Shown one piece after another: positions 18,233 to 29,045 of a stretch of DNA of 64,000 bases (position 1 is the first letter of the stretch; each line of letters begins with the position of its first letter). The stretch covers positions 45,557,095-45,621,094 of the forward strand of contig NC_087071.1 of assembly GCF_963678635.1 (NCBI RefSeq). Reading direction: 5' to 3'. A program made the position numbers and the translations under genes. A model generated the notes under the pieces. That model was not told where the DNA came from. It worked only from the letters and a program-made list of their open reading frames with translations, and searched no databases. This DNA is from Symsagittifera roscoffensis (lineage: Eukaryota; Xenacoelomorpha; Acoela; Convolutidae).

Positions 18233-19230
18233 CTGAAGAGACATGCGAACTGGAACCAGTGACTGCGGCTGACGACTTTAAGATTGTTTATAGGGCAGCC
18301 GCGAGGGATGCTCTAAATAGAATGCATCAGGAACTGGTGACAAAAGAGATCGAACAAAAAGTGAAACTCGAACTGGAAAATGAGAAACTACAGGAGAAAT
18401 TGAATACCTTCGAGGCAACAGAAGTCGAAGCGACAAAAGCACCAAGTAGTTTGAGCATGAAACTTAATGTGATCTCCGGTCAGAGGTTCGGCATGGTGCC
18501 GCAAGGAAGCAAAATACAGTCAATAATCTCGGTAGCAGGACACCAGGTAATCAGAAACCTGAGTGAACCATCAGAGTTCACTTTGATGCATTTGGACACA
18601 TATGCAGATTATCTGAGGCAGGTGGAGCCACGCACTGAGTCAAGAGCTGTGCGAGCACCATTTAGAACGGGCGGCCCTCGCATAAAGAAGCTTCATGGAC
18701 GCTACGTGGAAGTCTATTGGCCGTATCAAGTGATGCTGAACGTAGATGGAATCAGTATTTAAACCAGGACATATGGGACAACAGATAGTGACCAGATAGG
18801 GCAGATATATTTGGGTGAGAAGGAACTTAAAGTCCGCAGGATAGGCCATGACGCCATCTGCTCGACACCAATGGCAAGAAAATCGGAGTCACAAGGCTTC
18901 TTGTGTGACGCCGATGAAAACTTGGGAAAGAATGGGCTTCACGAGAGAAGATCTAATTCCGACGAGTCTCCGACTGGCCGCCGCCAATCGAGGAGCGATT
19001 TACGTAGCCGGAAGAATACTGATAACAGTACTCCAGATGGGGGACGGGATCTATGGATAAGCTTTCTAGTAGAAGAGAATTAAGACGACGCCGATCAATT
19101 CATCTTGGGCAGAGATTTTGTCAGGAATGTTGACGTGATGATTGACTTGAACAGCGGTCAAAGACGGATTAAAAACCCGGATCGGAAGAATGATTGGAAA
19201 CCAGTTAATAGAATAATAACAGACTAAAAC
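18220..19230 (+). pseudogene. pol: Pol N-terminal and aspartic protease region (broken)
   Basis: A 180-codon frame (18,220-18,762) begins with a helical segment and leads to protease-like sequence spread over several frames to about 19,230. Retroelement proteases need an Asp-Thr/Ser-Gly triad. The flanks are visible (SQGFL before; MKTWERMGF, AAANRGAIYVAG and ADQFILGRDF after), but the triad itself is missing where it should stand, near 18,898-18,910, apparently through a small deletion. Several stops follow. The later GRDF block is the usual second landmark of these proteases. The copy cannot process a polyprotein. Confidence 0.65.
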
Positions 19231-20690
19231 AAGGTACCGATTTTTTTAGATAGAAAGGTAAAACTACAGCCTGGGCAGGCTGTGGTGGCAATTTTTAGAA
19301 TGAGGAATTTGAATTCGTTAAGCGATAGTAAACAAGGTTGTTTAGTACCAAATCCAAATAGTCAGAGTTCGGTGATTTTAGGCCGGAGCTTCTCGGTAAT
19401 TCGAAACGGGATGTGTGTCAGTGTGTTATTGAACAGACTGGACACCAAGGTTTCAATCCAGCGTGGAAAGAAGCTTGGTTACGCTTTGCCGATGAGGACC
19501 GACTATGAAGAGACACAAAATTTGAAGAAACATAGTGTGAAAGACTGTCCTTTTGATGCCAATAAAGATAAAGTTTTAAAAAGGATAAATGAATTAAAAT
19601 CTATTCATAAACTGTTTTCAATGAAATCCGAAGCGGACGACGGCTAATCGAGCTGCTCGAATTTTCCGGAACGCCCCTCGTCATATGATCTAGAATCTGA
19701 CAAACCGGTTTTGCCAGAGATAGAACACTTGAAAGGGAAAATAGGCGAGGGAGAGTTCGAATTACTGCGGGACGTTTTGAATCGAAACGCAGATGTATTT
19801 TCAAAACATAAGACGGATATCGGTTGCTATAACTTCGTCGAACACGAATTCGAACTTGAAGAAGGCGCCATTCCCCACAGAGAAGGCGCAAGACGAATGA
19901 CGCCACATAAGTCGGAAGCGTGCCGAGCGGAGATCAAAATGTTGCTCGAATACGACATGATAGAACGTTTGAAATCGCCGTGGGCTTGCGGGGTGGTAAT
20001 GGCGAAAAAGAAAGGGGGCGGCTTAGGTTTTGTTGCTACTTTCGCTACTTGAACGCGGTGTCAATAAAGGATGCTTACCCAATACCGCGAAAAGACGAGA
20101 GCCTCTCTTAACATGGTGATGCCAAATCCTTCACCACATTGGACTTGGGTTCTGCCTTCTGGCAGGTCCCTCTGCGGAAGAAGGATAGAGAAAACACCGG
20201 ATTCGCGTGCGAATTGGGTTTGTACCAGTAGAAGAGGATGCCCTTCGGCTTCTGCAATGCAACGGCCCTTTTTTCAAAGACTGATGGCTCAGGCTTTGAC
20301 CAGAGTGACAAAGAAGTACGGGAATCTTGTGATGTGTTACGCGGATGACGTAGATGTGTTACCCTGGAAGACCACATTGATCGGCTCGATGAGGTCTTTG
20401 GATGCATGGAAAGAGCAGGCTTGAAATGCAAACCATCGAAATGTGAAATCCTTAGGTATTCGATCAAGTATCTGGGAAGGATGGGGGATAGGCATGGTGT
20501 GAGGCCGGACCCAGAAGCAGTAGAGGCTGTGTTGACATGGAAGGCTCCGAAAACAGACACACAACTCATGAGCTTCCCAGAGTTTGCTAATTATTACCGT
20601 GAACTCATAAAAGGATATGAAGACAAGTTGTATCCAATGCAGAGGCTGATGCGCAACAAAAGAAAGACGTTCGAATGGAACGATTAAGCA
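19231..20690 (+). pseudogene. pol: Ty3/gypsy reverse transcriptase (broken)
   Basis: Reverse transcriptase blocks follow in order over three frames. These are a linker ending near 19,647, then HREGARRMTPHKSEACRAEI, MIERLKSPWACGVVM, FRYLNAVSIKDAYPIP, LDLGSAFWQVPL, the catalytic YADD at 20,338-20,349, KCKPSKCEILR and the thumb-like FANYYRELIKGY. The two aspartates of YADD are intact. At least four frame breaks or stops (near 19,650, 20,030, 20,110 and 20,350) and a TAA at 20,686-20,688 rule out activity. The family assignment to Ty3/gypsy rests on this block order, with RNase H and then integrase downstream. Confidence 0.85.
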
Positions 20691-21446
20691 CAAGTTGCCT
20701 TCGAGAACATGACGCAAGAACTGTGCGAAGCGCCAGTGCTAGGCATGCCTACAGAAAAGGGCATGTATGTTCTTGACACATACGCATCGGTAGTAGCCAT
20801 CTCAGGAATATTGCATCAGGAGCAAGAATGGAATGGAAGAACGGTTCTCCGTCCCATTGCATATGGCAGCAAGGTCTTGAGTGACACTTAGATAAAATAT
20901 CGTGAACCAAAAGCTTAAATGTTTGCAGTAGTCACAGTCGTGGAAAAGTACCGCGCATACTTGGGGAGCGCTCCCTTTAAGTTACGCGTGGACAACAGAG
21001 CGTTATCCTGATTGAAAACCTACTCGATGGATCAGAGTTATATCGGTAGAAGGATCGTAAGATTGGATGACTACCACATGATAACCGAGCACAGGATGCG
21101 TGATAAACACCAGAATGCTGACAGCCTCAGCAAGAAGACTGAGTTCTATGAAAGATTGGAACAGAAGCAAGCCAATCAGGCAGAAATAAAGAAAGGAATC
21201 TCGTTTCTGGACAAAGAAACTTATGAAGCGCTTCCCTTAGCGAGATGGTTGGACAAGTCTGGACATCCAATTCCAGGACATCCTGAGTTACCTGTAGAGA
21301 AAGCAGGCGAGATAAAGATCCTATCCAAGAAAGACCCGGTGCCCTTGGATCTGTTGCTGCGCTCAAATCTAGTCCAGCAGGAACTCTTTCACATGAACAT
21401 AAACAGCCTCTCGTTATTGGATAAAACGGTGCAGGTCACACCGTAA
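20691..21446 (+). pseudogene. pol: RNase H and connection domain (broken)
   Basis: RNase H of Ty3/gypsy elements degrades the RNA of RNA-DNA hybrids. The first catalytic block appears as VLDTYAS at about 20,769-20,789, where LDTDAS is usual, so the second acid is replaced by Tyr. Later blocks are RPIAYGSKVLS, EKYRAYLGSAPFKLRVDNRALS and the His-containing HRMRDKHQNADSLS. Stops at about 20,889 and 21,009 interrupt the frame. From 21,012 the frame is open to 21,446 through a charged linker toward the integrase. Confidence 0.75.
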
Positions 21447-22540
21447 GTGATGCAGATGCTGGTTGGATTGTTAGTGAGAGAAGTGACCAGAGATGACCCC
21501 GAGTGGGCAGCAGCCATGGCATCCTTGACAGTCAGTGAGAAGGTGAACATCATGCCGTCAATACGACAACGCAAAGACAACGAGAGGGATTGTAGGTCAA
21601 TAGTTCAGCAACTAGTATCCTCAATACCCCACGAGGTTTTAACAAGTACTTCATACGGTCGGAAAGAACAGGGGAACGATACGCAAAAGAAAACCGTTAC
21701 TTTTAAGGACCAGGACAGAGAAAGTGAGAAGGTTGAACGAAAACTGGCGCAAGATTGTTTGTCCGGGGGACGAACGGTGAGATCAGCCGGCGATTTCAAG
21801 ATCAACACCCGAGACCAGGAAGTCTGTCCGGGGAGTATGAGATAGATGAAAAAGTTCCTGACGAGAAACAGGACCTGGGGAACAAAGTTTTGTCCGGGGA
21901 GTTCAGATGGATGCAAAGAAGGCACATACTTGATCTGGAGGAGGGTGCAGACTCCATCACAGACTCTTCAACAGATGACAATTCCCGAAACGCAGGAACT
22001 GACACCTACTCAAACAGGAACTCGAGCTCGGGATCAGAACTGTCAGAACTAGCAATCCACACTACTAGAGGAATCTCGTGCAAGGGATCTGGATAGAGAG
22101 GTATACCAGGACCCTGACAGTGATCGCTACCTCATATCAAGCGAAAGAATCTTTGACAACGCAGCGGATGATTTGAAAACAATAGTGGTATCGAAACGTT
22201 CGATAGTCTGTTGCCACAAAAAGAAGTAGTCAGGACTGATCTTTAGCCGTTCAAATAAGAAACACAGCCGTTGTCGAAGAATTGGTGCGTTAGGATAGGA
22301 GAAGACGCGCACCAGCCCAATGAGCTTCACAGTCAAGTCAGATGAGAGTCATGAAGACATACTTGAAGGCGAGATACAGACTTTCGGACCTACTAAGGGC
22401 GCAGAGAAATGACCGCATGACAAGCAACCTGAAAAGGTGGATAGAAAATGGTGCACTAGACAAAGGTGACCTGGAAGAAGACAGTTACCGCATTCTGAGA
22501 CAGTACTTCATGTAGAAAGAGGGGGAACAAGGACGGAATT
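21447..22540 (+). pseudogene. pol: Pol linker with LSGE-type repeats (broken)
   Basis: A charged, Glu/Lys/Ser-rich stretch of about 1.1 kb lies between RNase H and integrase, and is unusually long for a Ty3/gypsy Pol. Three copies of GTCCGGGG stand about 66 bases apart (21,761; 21,826; 21,892), coding for LSG(G/E) at the start of imperfect 22-residue repeats. Between 22,100 and 22,530 the frame is badly broken. No domain is recognised; a spacer or a binding platform are both possible. Confidence 0.5.
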
Positions 22541-23685
22541 GTGGTTTGCAAGAGAAGAAAAGAAGACAAAGTCCTATACAAGTATAACGCGATAGTGTTG
22601 CCGCAACTCTATCAGACAGAACTCTTATTCAGGTCGCAGGATCAGATGGGCCATCAAGGGATCGACAAAGTGTATCAGAGGATCTTGAAGCGCTTTGAGT
22701 GTCCTGTAATGAAAAAGCCATGTGAGTAGTGGGTAACAGCGTGTCTGTCATGCCAACAGGTCAAGGATCCAAGGAAATTCCTTTACAATCGATCGAGTCG
22801 TCTGAATTCAACGAGGTGGTGCAGATAGATCACCAAAAGATATGCATGACAGACAGTGGTTCTAATCAAGTCTTGGTCATGATAGATCACTTCACGAAGT
22901 ATGCAGAGGCCGTGCCCTGCATAACTGCCTCAGCAGAAGAGACATGCGACCACCTGATCAAAACGTGGATAGCGAGACATGGTTTTCCGATGACGTTTCA
23001 ATCGGATAATGGAACAGCTTTCATAGGAGAGCTCACGAAAGAGCTTATGAGACGCTCACAGGTTGCTCAAGCTCACTCCACGACACACCATCCCCAGACA
23101 AATGGCTTAGTGGAAAGGGAGAATCGAACATTAGTGTCGATGCTGAGGGTGTATTGTTCCAGGTACATGATCGATTGGGATAGATACCTTCCACATGTGA
23201 TGAGAGCCTATAATAGCACGCAACACTCCACCACCGGAGTTAGTCCACACATGATGCCTACCGGACACGAGACGTCTTTACCCTTGACCTTTTTCTACCT
23301 AGAGTATGAGGGAAAGAAAACGTCTCCACAGGTCTACGTGAGGGATGTGATTAGACGTCAGCAAGAGTTGAACGACTTGTGTAGGCGAAATACTCAGCAA
23401 GCACAGGCAAGGCAGAGGAAAAGATTCAACAAAAAAGCAACTGGTGCAAAAATTTACTCGGTAGGAGACTACGTATGGGTATTTCAGAACGTTATACCGC
23501 CGAAAGGAACAAAAAAGCTCCTAAAAAAGTGGAGGGGACCCTCCATGTTTACCGAAGTGCATCAGGAGGGACGCTTTTATAGACTGAGTACTGGCAGAGC
23601 CGCCCACTACGAGAACATTAAGCCACCCAATCCATCGACAGAAGACTGGTGTATACCTGCAGAAATGGAAGAAGGGAGTATCTAA
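22541..23685 (+). pseudogene. pol: Ty3/gypsy integrase (nearly intact core)
   Basis: The zinc-binding N-terminus is visible from 22,541 (GHQGIDKVYQRI, then CLSCQQVKDP), with a stop at about 22,727 and a shift before the core. The core frame 22,729-23,685 is open. Its catalytic triad is Asp at 22,828, Asp at 23,005 (FQSDNG) and Glu at 23,113 (LVERE). That places 35 residues between the second and third, the DD35E signature. The GPY/F-type end KKWRGPSMFTEV and a Tyr-rich C-terminus follow. It inserts element DNA into the genome. Two further tails of the same protein occur at 2-205 and 29,046-29,350. The core is intact, but the N-terminal break makes activity unlikely. Confidence 0.9.
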
Positions 23686-24480
23686 TGATGGACCCTGCTT
23701 GTGAGGTCAACGAGAAGGGCACCAGGGAGAAGAATGATGGAAACGAGTTTGAAGAGGAAATACAAGTACACCACTGGACCTGGATCCAAATGAGGTGAAC
23801 GAAGCAGACGATGAAACCTTACCCTACGCAGAGGAAGACTGGCAGGATCCCGAACAAATGGAGGTCCCCAAGAATTTGGAACCAGATCTTCCGTTCACGA
23901 TACAGACTCGACAGAACGACGGGACAAGACGCAAAAAGAAATATAACCCTTACGGCGATGACTTTGTAGTAATCAGGATAGATTTGAAAAAGATATTTGA
24001 AGAAGTGGTGGGTCTAGAAGAAAAACAGTGTCACAAGACATCGACATAGTAGATGACCACGACCAGGAATGTATCAAGGACCGGTCGAAACCCGAAGTAG
24101 AATTCGACGACGAGCAACAGGAGTCCCACGAACAAGATCTCAGAAATCTGCGTGTCTTGGAGTGGCTGAACGAAATGACATCAGACCCCAAAGAGACCAG
24201 TGTCATAATTCAAGATGTAGATCGTGAAAGCATGAAATACAGGAAAACCGATTGAGATGATCCTTCCTGGGCTGCCCAGGAAGGGCAACTACTCATTCCG
24301 GCTTCCAACCCCGACTTGATATCCGGTATGCGATCGACGGGGAGGTCGACGGATATTTTTGTCCGAGGAGTGGGCGTAGGACTTACCCACACTGAAAATT
24401 TAATAATAAAAAAAATTAAGAGTAGCAAGAGAAACAAGAGACTTAGAAGCAGAAACAGGCGAAGAACCAAAGAAATCTGA
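23686..24480 (+). pseudogene. pol: Acidic Pol C-terminal tail (broken)
   Basis: After the integrase stop, two frames (23,795-24,049 and 24,028-24,255) encode very acidic sequence, followed by a further piece to about 24,480 with STGRSTDIFVRG. A related piece, STGTSIDNFVRE, occurs at 30,070-30,110 behind the third integrase tail. This shows that the stretch belongs to the element and that the third copy extended this far. No domain is recognised. In copy I this whole stretch has been deleted. Confidence 0.5.
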
Positions 24481-24745
24481 CATAGGGAGGGTAGTTGAGT
24501 CTTCTTTTAAGATACCAAATGAATATTCTAGTAGCATAAAATTAACAGATAGAGATTTCATACTCACAAATAGATTATGTGCGATAGCAATCACAGCAGA
24601 CATGAGTTTTAGGACAGCGTAAGGGGGAGATTTTAAGAGAGAATATAAAAACATAAAATTCTTTCGGAAGCAAAGATCAGGAGTAGGGGGCGTAGCAGAC
24701 TTGCCTCCGGCGGCGTCACAGATACCGAGAAAATATCTATGCTTC
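24481..24745. other. AT-rich stretch between pol tail and 78-codon ORF
   Basis: No plus-strand gene is supported. The minus strand is open from 24,867 to 24,400 (155 codons, non-ATG start), and its composition differs from the GA-rich element on either side. It could be a captured fragment. The segment is absent from copy I. Confidence 0.35.
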
Positions 24746-24982
24746 TTGGTGACAAGGGCGACGGAGAAGCGGCACGTGGACCCGGAAAACCTAGTCTTGT
24801 CCTTGACGAGGTTGAGAGACTTCCTTGTGGAAATGGACGTGAAGGAGCTCTTGCTTCCAGTGTACAATCCGAACAGAGGACGACTGCATGCTCGGGAGTT
24901 GTACGCGCTTATTCACGTAATCCTTTCGGATACTAATATACAAGTATACTTACATAAGAAACATTACTTCAGTATAGGCTGA
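24746..24982 (+). CDS. Conserved 78-codon ORF between pol and cassette (copy II)
   Basis: Counterpart of 234-470. In this copy the open frame reaches further upstream, to a non-ATG start near 24,701. The two peptides differ at about four positions (Asp/Asn, Phe/Leu twice, Lys/Ile). Its 97% identity to copy I is markedly higher than that of neighbouring DNA, from either recent conversion or constraint. No domain is recognised. It ends 335 bases before the C1 frame opens. Confidence 0.4.
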   Translation: MVTRATEKRHVDPENLVLSLTRLRDFLVEMDVKELLLPVYNPNRGRLHARELYALIHVILSDTNIQVYLHKKHYFSIG

Positions 24983-25317
24983 GTTAAGGTGACATGCAAG
25001 AGGGTGTCGGACTAAAATATGTAATATGCGATATGTGTGTTATGTTATCTTATTTGTTATGTTATTAGGATCTTGGGTAAGGAGTTAGTGACCATGAACA
25101 ACTGAAGGAAGATCTTAGGAATAGATCCAAAATTTGGACTGTCCAATCTTAGGTCGATTTTCAAATTTTTAGAGACCGATTAATTTTAATAAATTTTAGG
25201 TTCGAAATTTTTTTATCTGACTGTTTCAAATAATTTTAACGAGAAGTTAAGTGAAATTGACAAGTGTGATGTTCATGACCTCTTTTCCAGATCCTGATTG
25301 ATCATTTAATTACTCAC
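24983..25317 (+). other. Spacer before cassette copy II
   Basis: Homologous to 471-815. It holds a degenerate TGTTA repeat near 25,040 and the pyrimidine-rich tract ending CTTTTCCAG at 25,282-25,290. No gene is seen. Confidence 0.5.
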
Positions 25318-26119
25318 TTGAGTCAAATCACTAAATCAAATCGAATCGAACCTGAAAAGAGACTGGATAATTTCAACTTGGATGAATTGAAGGACCTGGC
25401 AGAGGTTTATGTAGGACCGATGGTAGAGGCGATCTATCGTCGGCTATTGGATCGAGACTTCGCTCTGGAGGACCCAGAGGTAGTCATGTTGCTGACCGCC
25501 CTGATAAACATCTTGGGGCATGACAACCGTGGGAACCGCCCCACGGAAGTCTTTTTGATTGCAGCATACGGAGAAAGGGGAGTTCTAGACCACTCGAACA
25601 TGAGAGTGATCAGGTGGAGAAACGGGGCTCTCTCAGGGAGTGACTTGGCGAACAAGCCTGGATTGGGAAGGTGAGATGCCTTTGCCCTCTAAGCCCAAGC
25701 CTGGGCTGAGGAGAGGGCATCAAGAGATGAAAATCGAGGCTGCCTCGTCTATTTCACCACTGAGAACAGTTGTGCCAACAAAGAGGGCGAAAGTAGAACT
25801 AGGGGTTCAAACGAACCGAACCATGCAACATCTAGATGGTAAGAAAGACGAGCTGGAAAGGACCAGAAAGGAGCTAGATGAGATGACTAAGACCATGCTC
25901 AGTACGGAGGAAGATAGAGACATGTGGAAGAGATTGTTTGAAGACTGCAACAAAAAGCAGGGTGAAGAAATAGAACGCTTGAGGCGGGACTACAAAAAGC
26001 GATCGGAGCGGTTGGCGTTGACAACAGCCGTGGAGAATGTGATACCTGCAAGGAGTGTTCCTCGTGGGCAGTCCCCGATGGAGCTCTTGACGCCTCGAGA
26101 AATGAGTCAGACAACGTAA
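25318..26119 (+). pseudogene. Cassette protein C1, coiled-coil protein (copy II, one frameshift)
   Basis: The N-terminal frame 25,318-25,674 and the second frame 25,640-26,119 overlap, so a single indel near 25,660 separates them. The 288-base insertion seen in copy I is absent, and the N-terminal 118 residues read through (LDNFNLDELKDLAEVYVGPM ... GERGVLDHSN). The second part has the NLS-like PTKRAKVE and a charged coiled-coil helix ending in RSERLALTT. The same order as copy I supports a real protein. Function unknown. Confidence 0.6.
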
Positions 26120-26146
26120 ACGCGACTCCCGAAAACAACAGGTCTA

Positions 26147-27267
26147 GTGACAATCCCGGACCCGAGTGATACCTTGGGTGACCCATTCGTGGACCAAACG
26201 GTGAGGAAGCTGATAGAAACAGCTGGACGACTAGTCGCCAACAAGAATAGGCCAGGTCCCGGGGTGACTGCACCCTATGGAACGATCGACGATACGGGCA
26301 GAGTGCGGCTCTCCCAAGACGTGATGACCAAACAGGGAGTCAACGATGAAACGCTACCAATGGGGCGCTCTAAGGTCCCAGAAAGGAGGATACGAAAGAT
26401 GCCAGCGAAGAAAGGGTCCCGGGTGATAGACGTAAAGAAGAACAATCAGTTTAAGTATAACTTCACAGGAGTTCCGGATGCGGATCCGAGAGCTTGCTTC
26501 AACCGAGCGACCTGGAGCCCGGCAGTAAACCTGCAGCAACCACCGCTGGGGACATCACATCTGATACTGGGAAACAGCTTAGTCAGAAAAATCTCAAACT
26601 CAGGACCTCCTGGATCACCACGGTGATGGCTTTCGGAGGCGCCACGAAAGCCCAGTTATTTCGGATGGTGGAGTTGATGAACCCAGGGAGAATCCCGAAT
26701 GTGATGGTCCTGGTTGCGCCAAATAACATCTCGAGAAGCTCAGATGAGGAAGAAGCACTATGGGAATCAAAGATGGTGTGCTTGTTTACTACCCTCTGGC
26801 AGAAGTTCAACTGCGCGGTAGTGACCTTTTGCACTGTGCCAATGAACGCGAGGACGTTGACTGCAGCAGGGAGAAGACACAACGAAGGAGTAAGCAGGTG
26901 GAATAACATCCTAAGGAATCTCGCAAGTCGGAATGCCGGAAGGGTGATCCTCATGGACATCGAACATGAGTTGAGGGCTATGGGTCAGGCCAGGCTGACT
27001 ACGGACGGCAACGAACTTCATAGTACAAAAGTACAGGCTTGGTTGAACAGAATCTTCCAAGAGCGATTGGATGAATTGGAAGTAGAACTTTTTGACACGG
27101 GAGTGCTGAAGGAGGAGGGAGCATCAAACGAACCGGTGATTACCACCTTTGTGCCTCCTAATCTGGAAACACGCTCGAGGACGGTCCCAGCTCAAAGAAC
27201 CAGTTCAAAGAACGGACGTTCAAGATCAAATGGGAGAAGCGCCCATGAGGAGTACCATAAGTCCTAG
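26147..27267 (+). pseudogene. Cassette protein C2, SGNH hydrolase domain (copy II, degenerate active site)
   Basis: Two overlapping frames (26,147-26,626 and 26,494-27,267) together cover the whole SGNH-like domain, including about 90 bases missing from copy I (TFCTVPMNARTLTAAGRRH). The catalytic blocks have decayed. Block I reads LGNSLVR at about 26,570, where copy I has GDSL. Block III reads APNN instead of GTNN near 26,715. The DGIH block has become DGNE at about 27,004. The overall fold pattern is still clear from the match with copy I. It was probably an esterase-like domain originally; this copy would be inactive even without the frameshift. The tail lies in the near-identical tract. 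Confidence 0.7.
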
Positions 27268-27753
27268 GAGAAGATTAGGGCCTGTCAACCCGACGGAGGA
27301 AACAATCAGCACCTCCAGATCGGACACGAGATCGGAGACAACAAGTACCAGTCGAGAGGACAGATGCCCTGATAGAGGCTCTTTGATGTGGTCGAGGCAC
27401 ATACCTTCTCCCTGGCACATATACAAGGATGACCTGATGAAATTGTACCTTCAGATGGTGAGCTTCGCAGCGGATGCCAGGAGGATGCTGAATGGAGCGA
27501 GGTTATCGGTCAGTGGACTGTACTCGATAACAGGCGTAGACTGGTTAATAGCTGCTGGCATAAACTTCAGCTCCACGACGGCCTTGAGGTTTGCTGATCT
27601 AGAGGGACTGCCCTCTAACAACACAATGGGCCCAGTGAACGCAAAACTATTGCAAGACGTGAGATTGATTGACGATGAAGGAAATTGGGAAGAGAGACCT
27701 GGGAGATTCTTGACGACGAGGGCACCGTTTGGACAGCATGTCAAGATGTTCAG
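27100..27753 (+). repeat. 654 bp near-identical tract shared with 2,801-3,454
   Basis: Partner of the tract in copy I, in the same orientation and 24,299 bases away. The edges are sharp: outside, differences start immediately on both sides (2,800 against 27,099; 3,455 against 27,754). Confidence 0.9.
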
Positions 27754-28690
27754 ACAGGTGAAAGCACCCCCAAGCCATGTGAAAGAAGGGGCGTATTCGA
27801 AGCAAGTGAATCACAAAGGTGATGCCCAAAGATACGACGGGATAAAAGCGACAAAGAAAGATGAGACTATTTTTGCCGTGTACGACAAGGCAGAAATGAG
27901 GAAGGCAATGATTATGATAGTAGCGAATTCAGTGCTCTTACACACTTCCAAGTCTCTGTTTTGGCCGGATGTTATAATGTTGGCAGCGGTCGATCTGGAT
28001 CTAATGCAATCCGTGTCAATGGCTATCGGGGTACAAAGACAGATGGAGATGAACCCAATCACAATCATGTTTGCTGGCATCAGTGATCATCTACACAGTA
28101 GAGGTTTCATGAGCAGACTCAGAGAGCCTACGACGGCAGAAAGCGCTGTATGGCCAGCATTAAAAGACATCCTCGAGTCAATGGGTGAAGTGGTGGATAC
28201 TCTGAAGGAGGGTTCCTTCATGAAGATTACACCGAGAGCAGTGTTCACGCTGTCTCCGGGGTATGCACGTCTCCCGGATGGACTGAAGCTCGTGTATGCG
28301 ATTGTGGCTTTGCTCTCGGAAGGGAAATCTGATGTAATCATATCGGCCCCAAATCGCGAGATAGAGATGGAGAATCTGAGACCACTCAGGGCTGAACTAC
28401 CAGCAGTGTCGTCGGATATCTCGGACGCAATGAGAGGATTAAAGGAACATGCGCTACACATGCTAGTGTTGGACGAGGTGCTGGGGTTGGAACTGTCCAA
28501 CTTCAGTCGACAGCTCAAGATGGAACCGGGATTAGGCGATGCCCATCGAGTGATCGTAGCGATGTCGAATGACTTCTGGTTCCGAGGAATGGACGTAACA
28601 GGAGAAAGAGAGAGAAGAAAAAATTCCCAGGAAACTAGAGCTCACTTGGAAGCGTTGGTTTTGAGAACCAAACCAGAGGCTAACCAGTAG
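27149..28690 (+). pseudogene. Cassette protein C3 (copy II, truncated)
   Basis: A 513-codon frame matching C3 of copy I from SRHIPSPWHIYK to RTKPEAN. The frame extends further upstream than in copy I because copy I has a stop at 2,999-3,001. This shows that the Arg/Ser-rich linker (LGPVNPTEETISTS) was coding and that C2 and C3 were probably joined. It stops at 28,688-28,690, where copy I has Trp. Homology continues to about 28,757 and then ends abruptly at foreign sequence, so the C-terminal third and all of C4-C6 are lost. The GxND-like site reads GISDHLH here and DINDHLH in copy I. Function unknown. Confidence 0.6.
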
Positions 28691-28757
28691 CTTAGCTACA
28701 TCTAACTCCTCGAGTAGCGGGATTGGGTGCGGATGCTTTTGAGCAAGGCCCAGTAAT

Positions 28758-29045
28758 GAAGCTAACTTATATGGTGTATTTTGCTAGTCTATTTTCATTA
28801 CTGCCAACCTACGTTAAATTGTCTGAATCATTCTTTCCACAAACCCTATAGCCCTGTGATCATCTACTAGTGCGAATAGAAGTTATATATTTTTTCTCCG
28901 ACAAAAACTTTGGAGTTTTTGAGCTCTGAATGTTTGCGCTTGGTCGCATCTTAATCTTCTTGGTACCCCGTTATTAGAAATGTATCTTTGCATGAACTTG
29001 ATTGCAATATCTGCTGTTGTATTTGATACAACTTTTGCTGTCAGA
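28758..29045 (-). mobile_element. Fragment of a Ty3-II element (integrase region)
   Basis: From about 28,790 to 29,045 this matches 36,082-36,338 of the full-length Ty3-II element, in the same orientation, with roughly 85% identity. It corresponds to part of that element's integrase. A junction of about 30 bases at 28,758-28,790 matches neither neighbour. The piece separates truncated cassette copy II from a third integrase tail, so it marks a rearrangement or nested insertion. Confidence 0.75.

Noticed and set aside
24400..24867. 155-codon minus-strand frame between pol and the cassette
   Set aside because: Composition is different and interesting, but the start is not ATG, no motif is seen, and half of it is antisense to the conserved 78-codon ORF. 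Not called as a gene.
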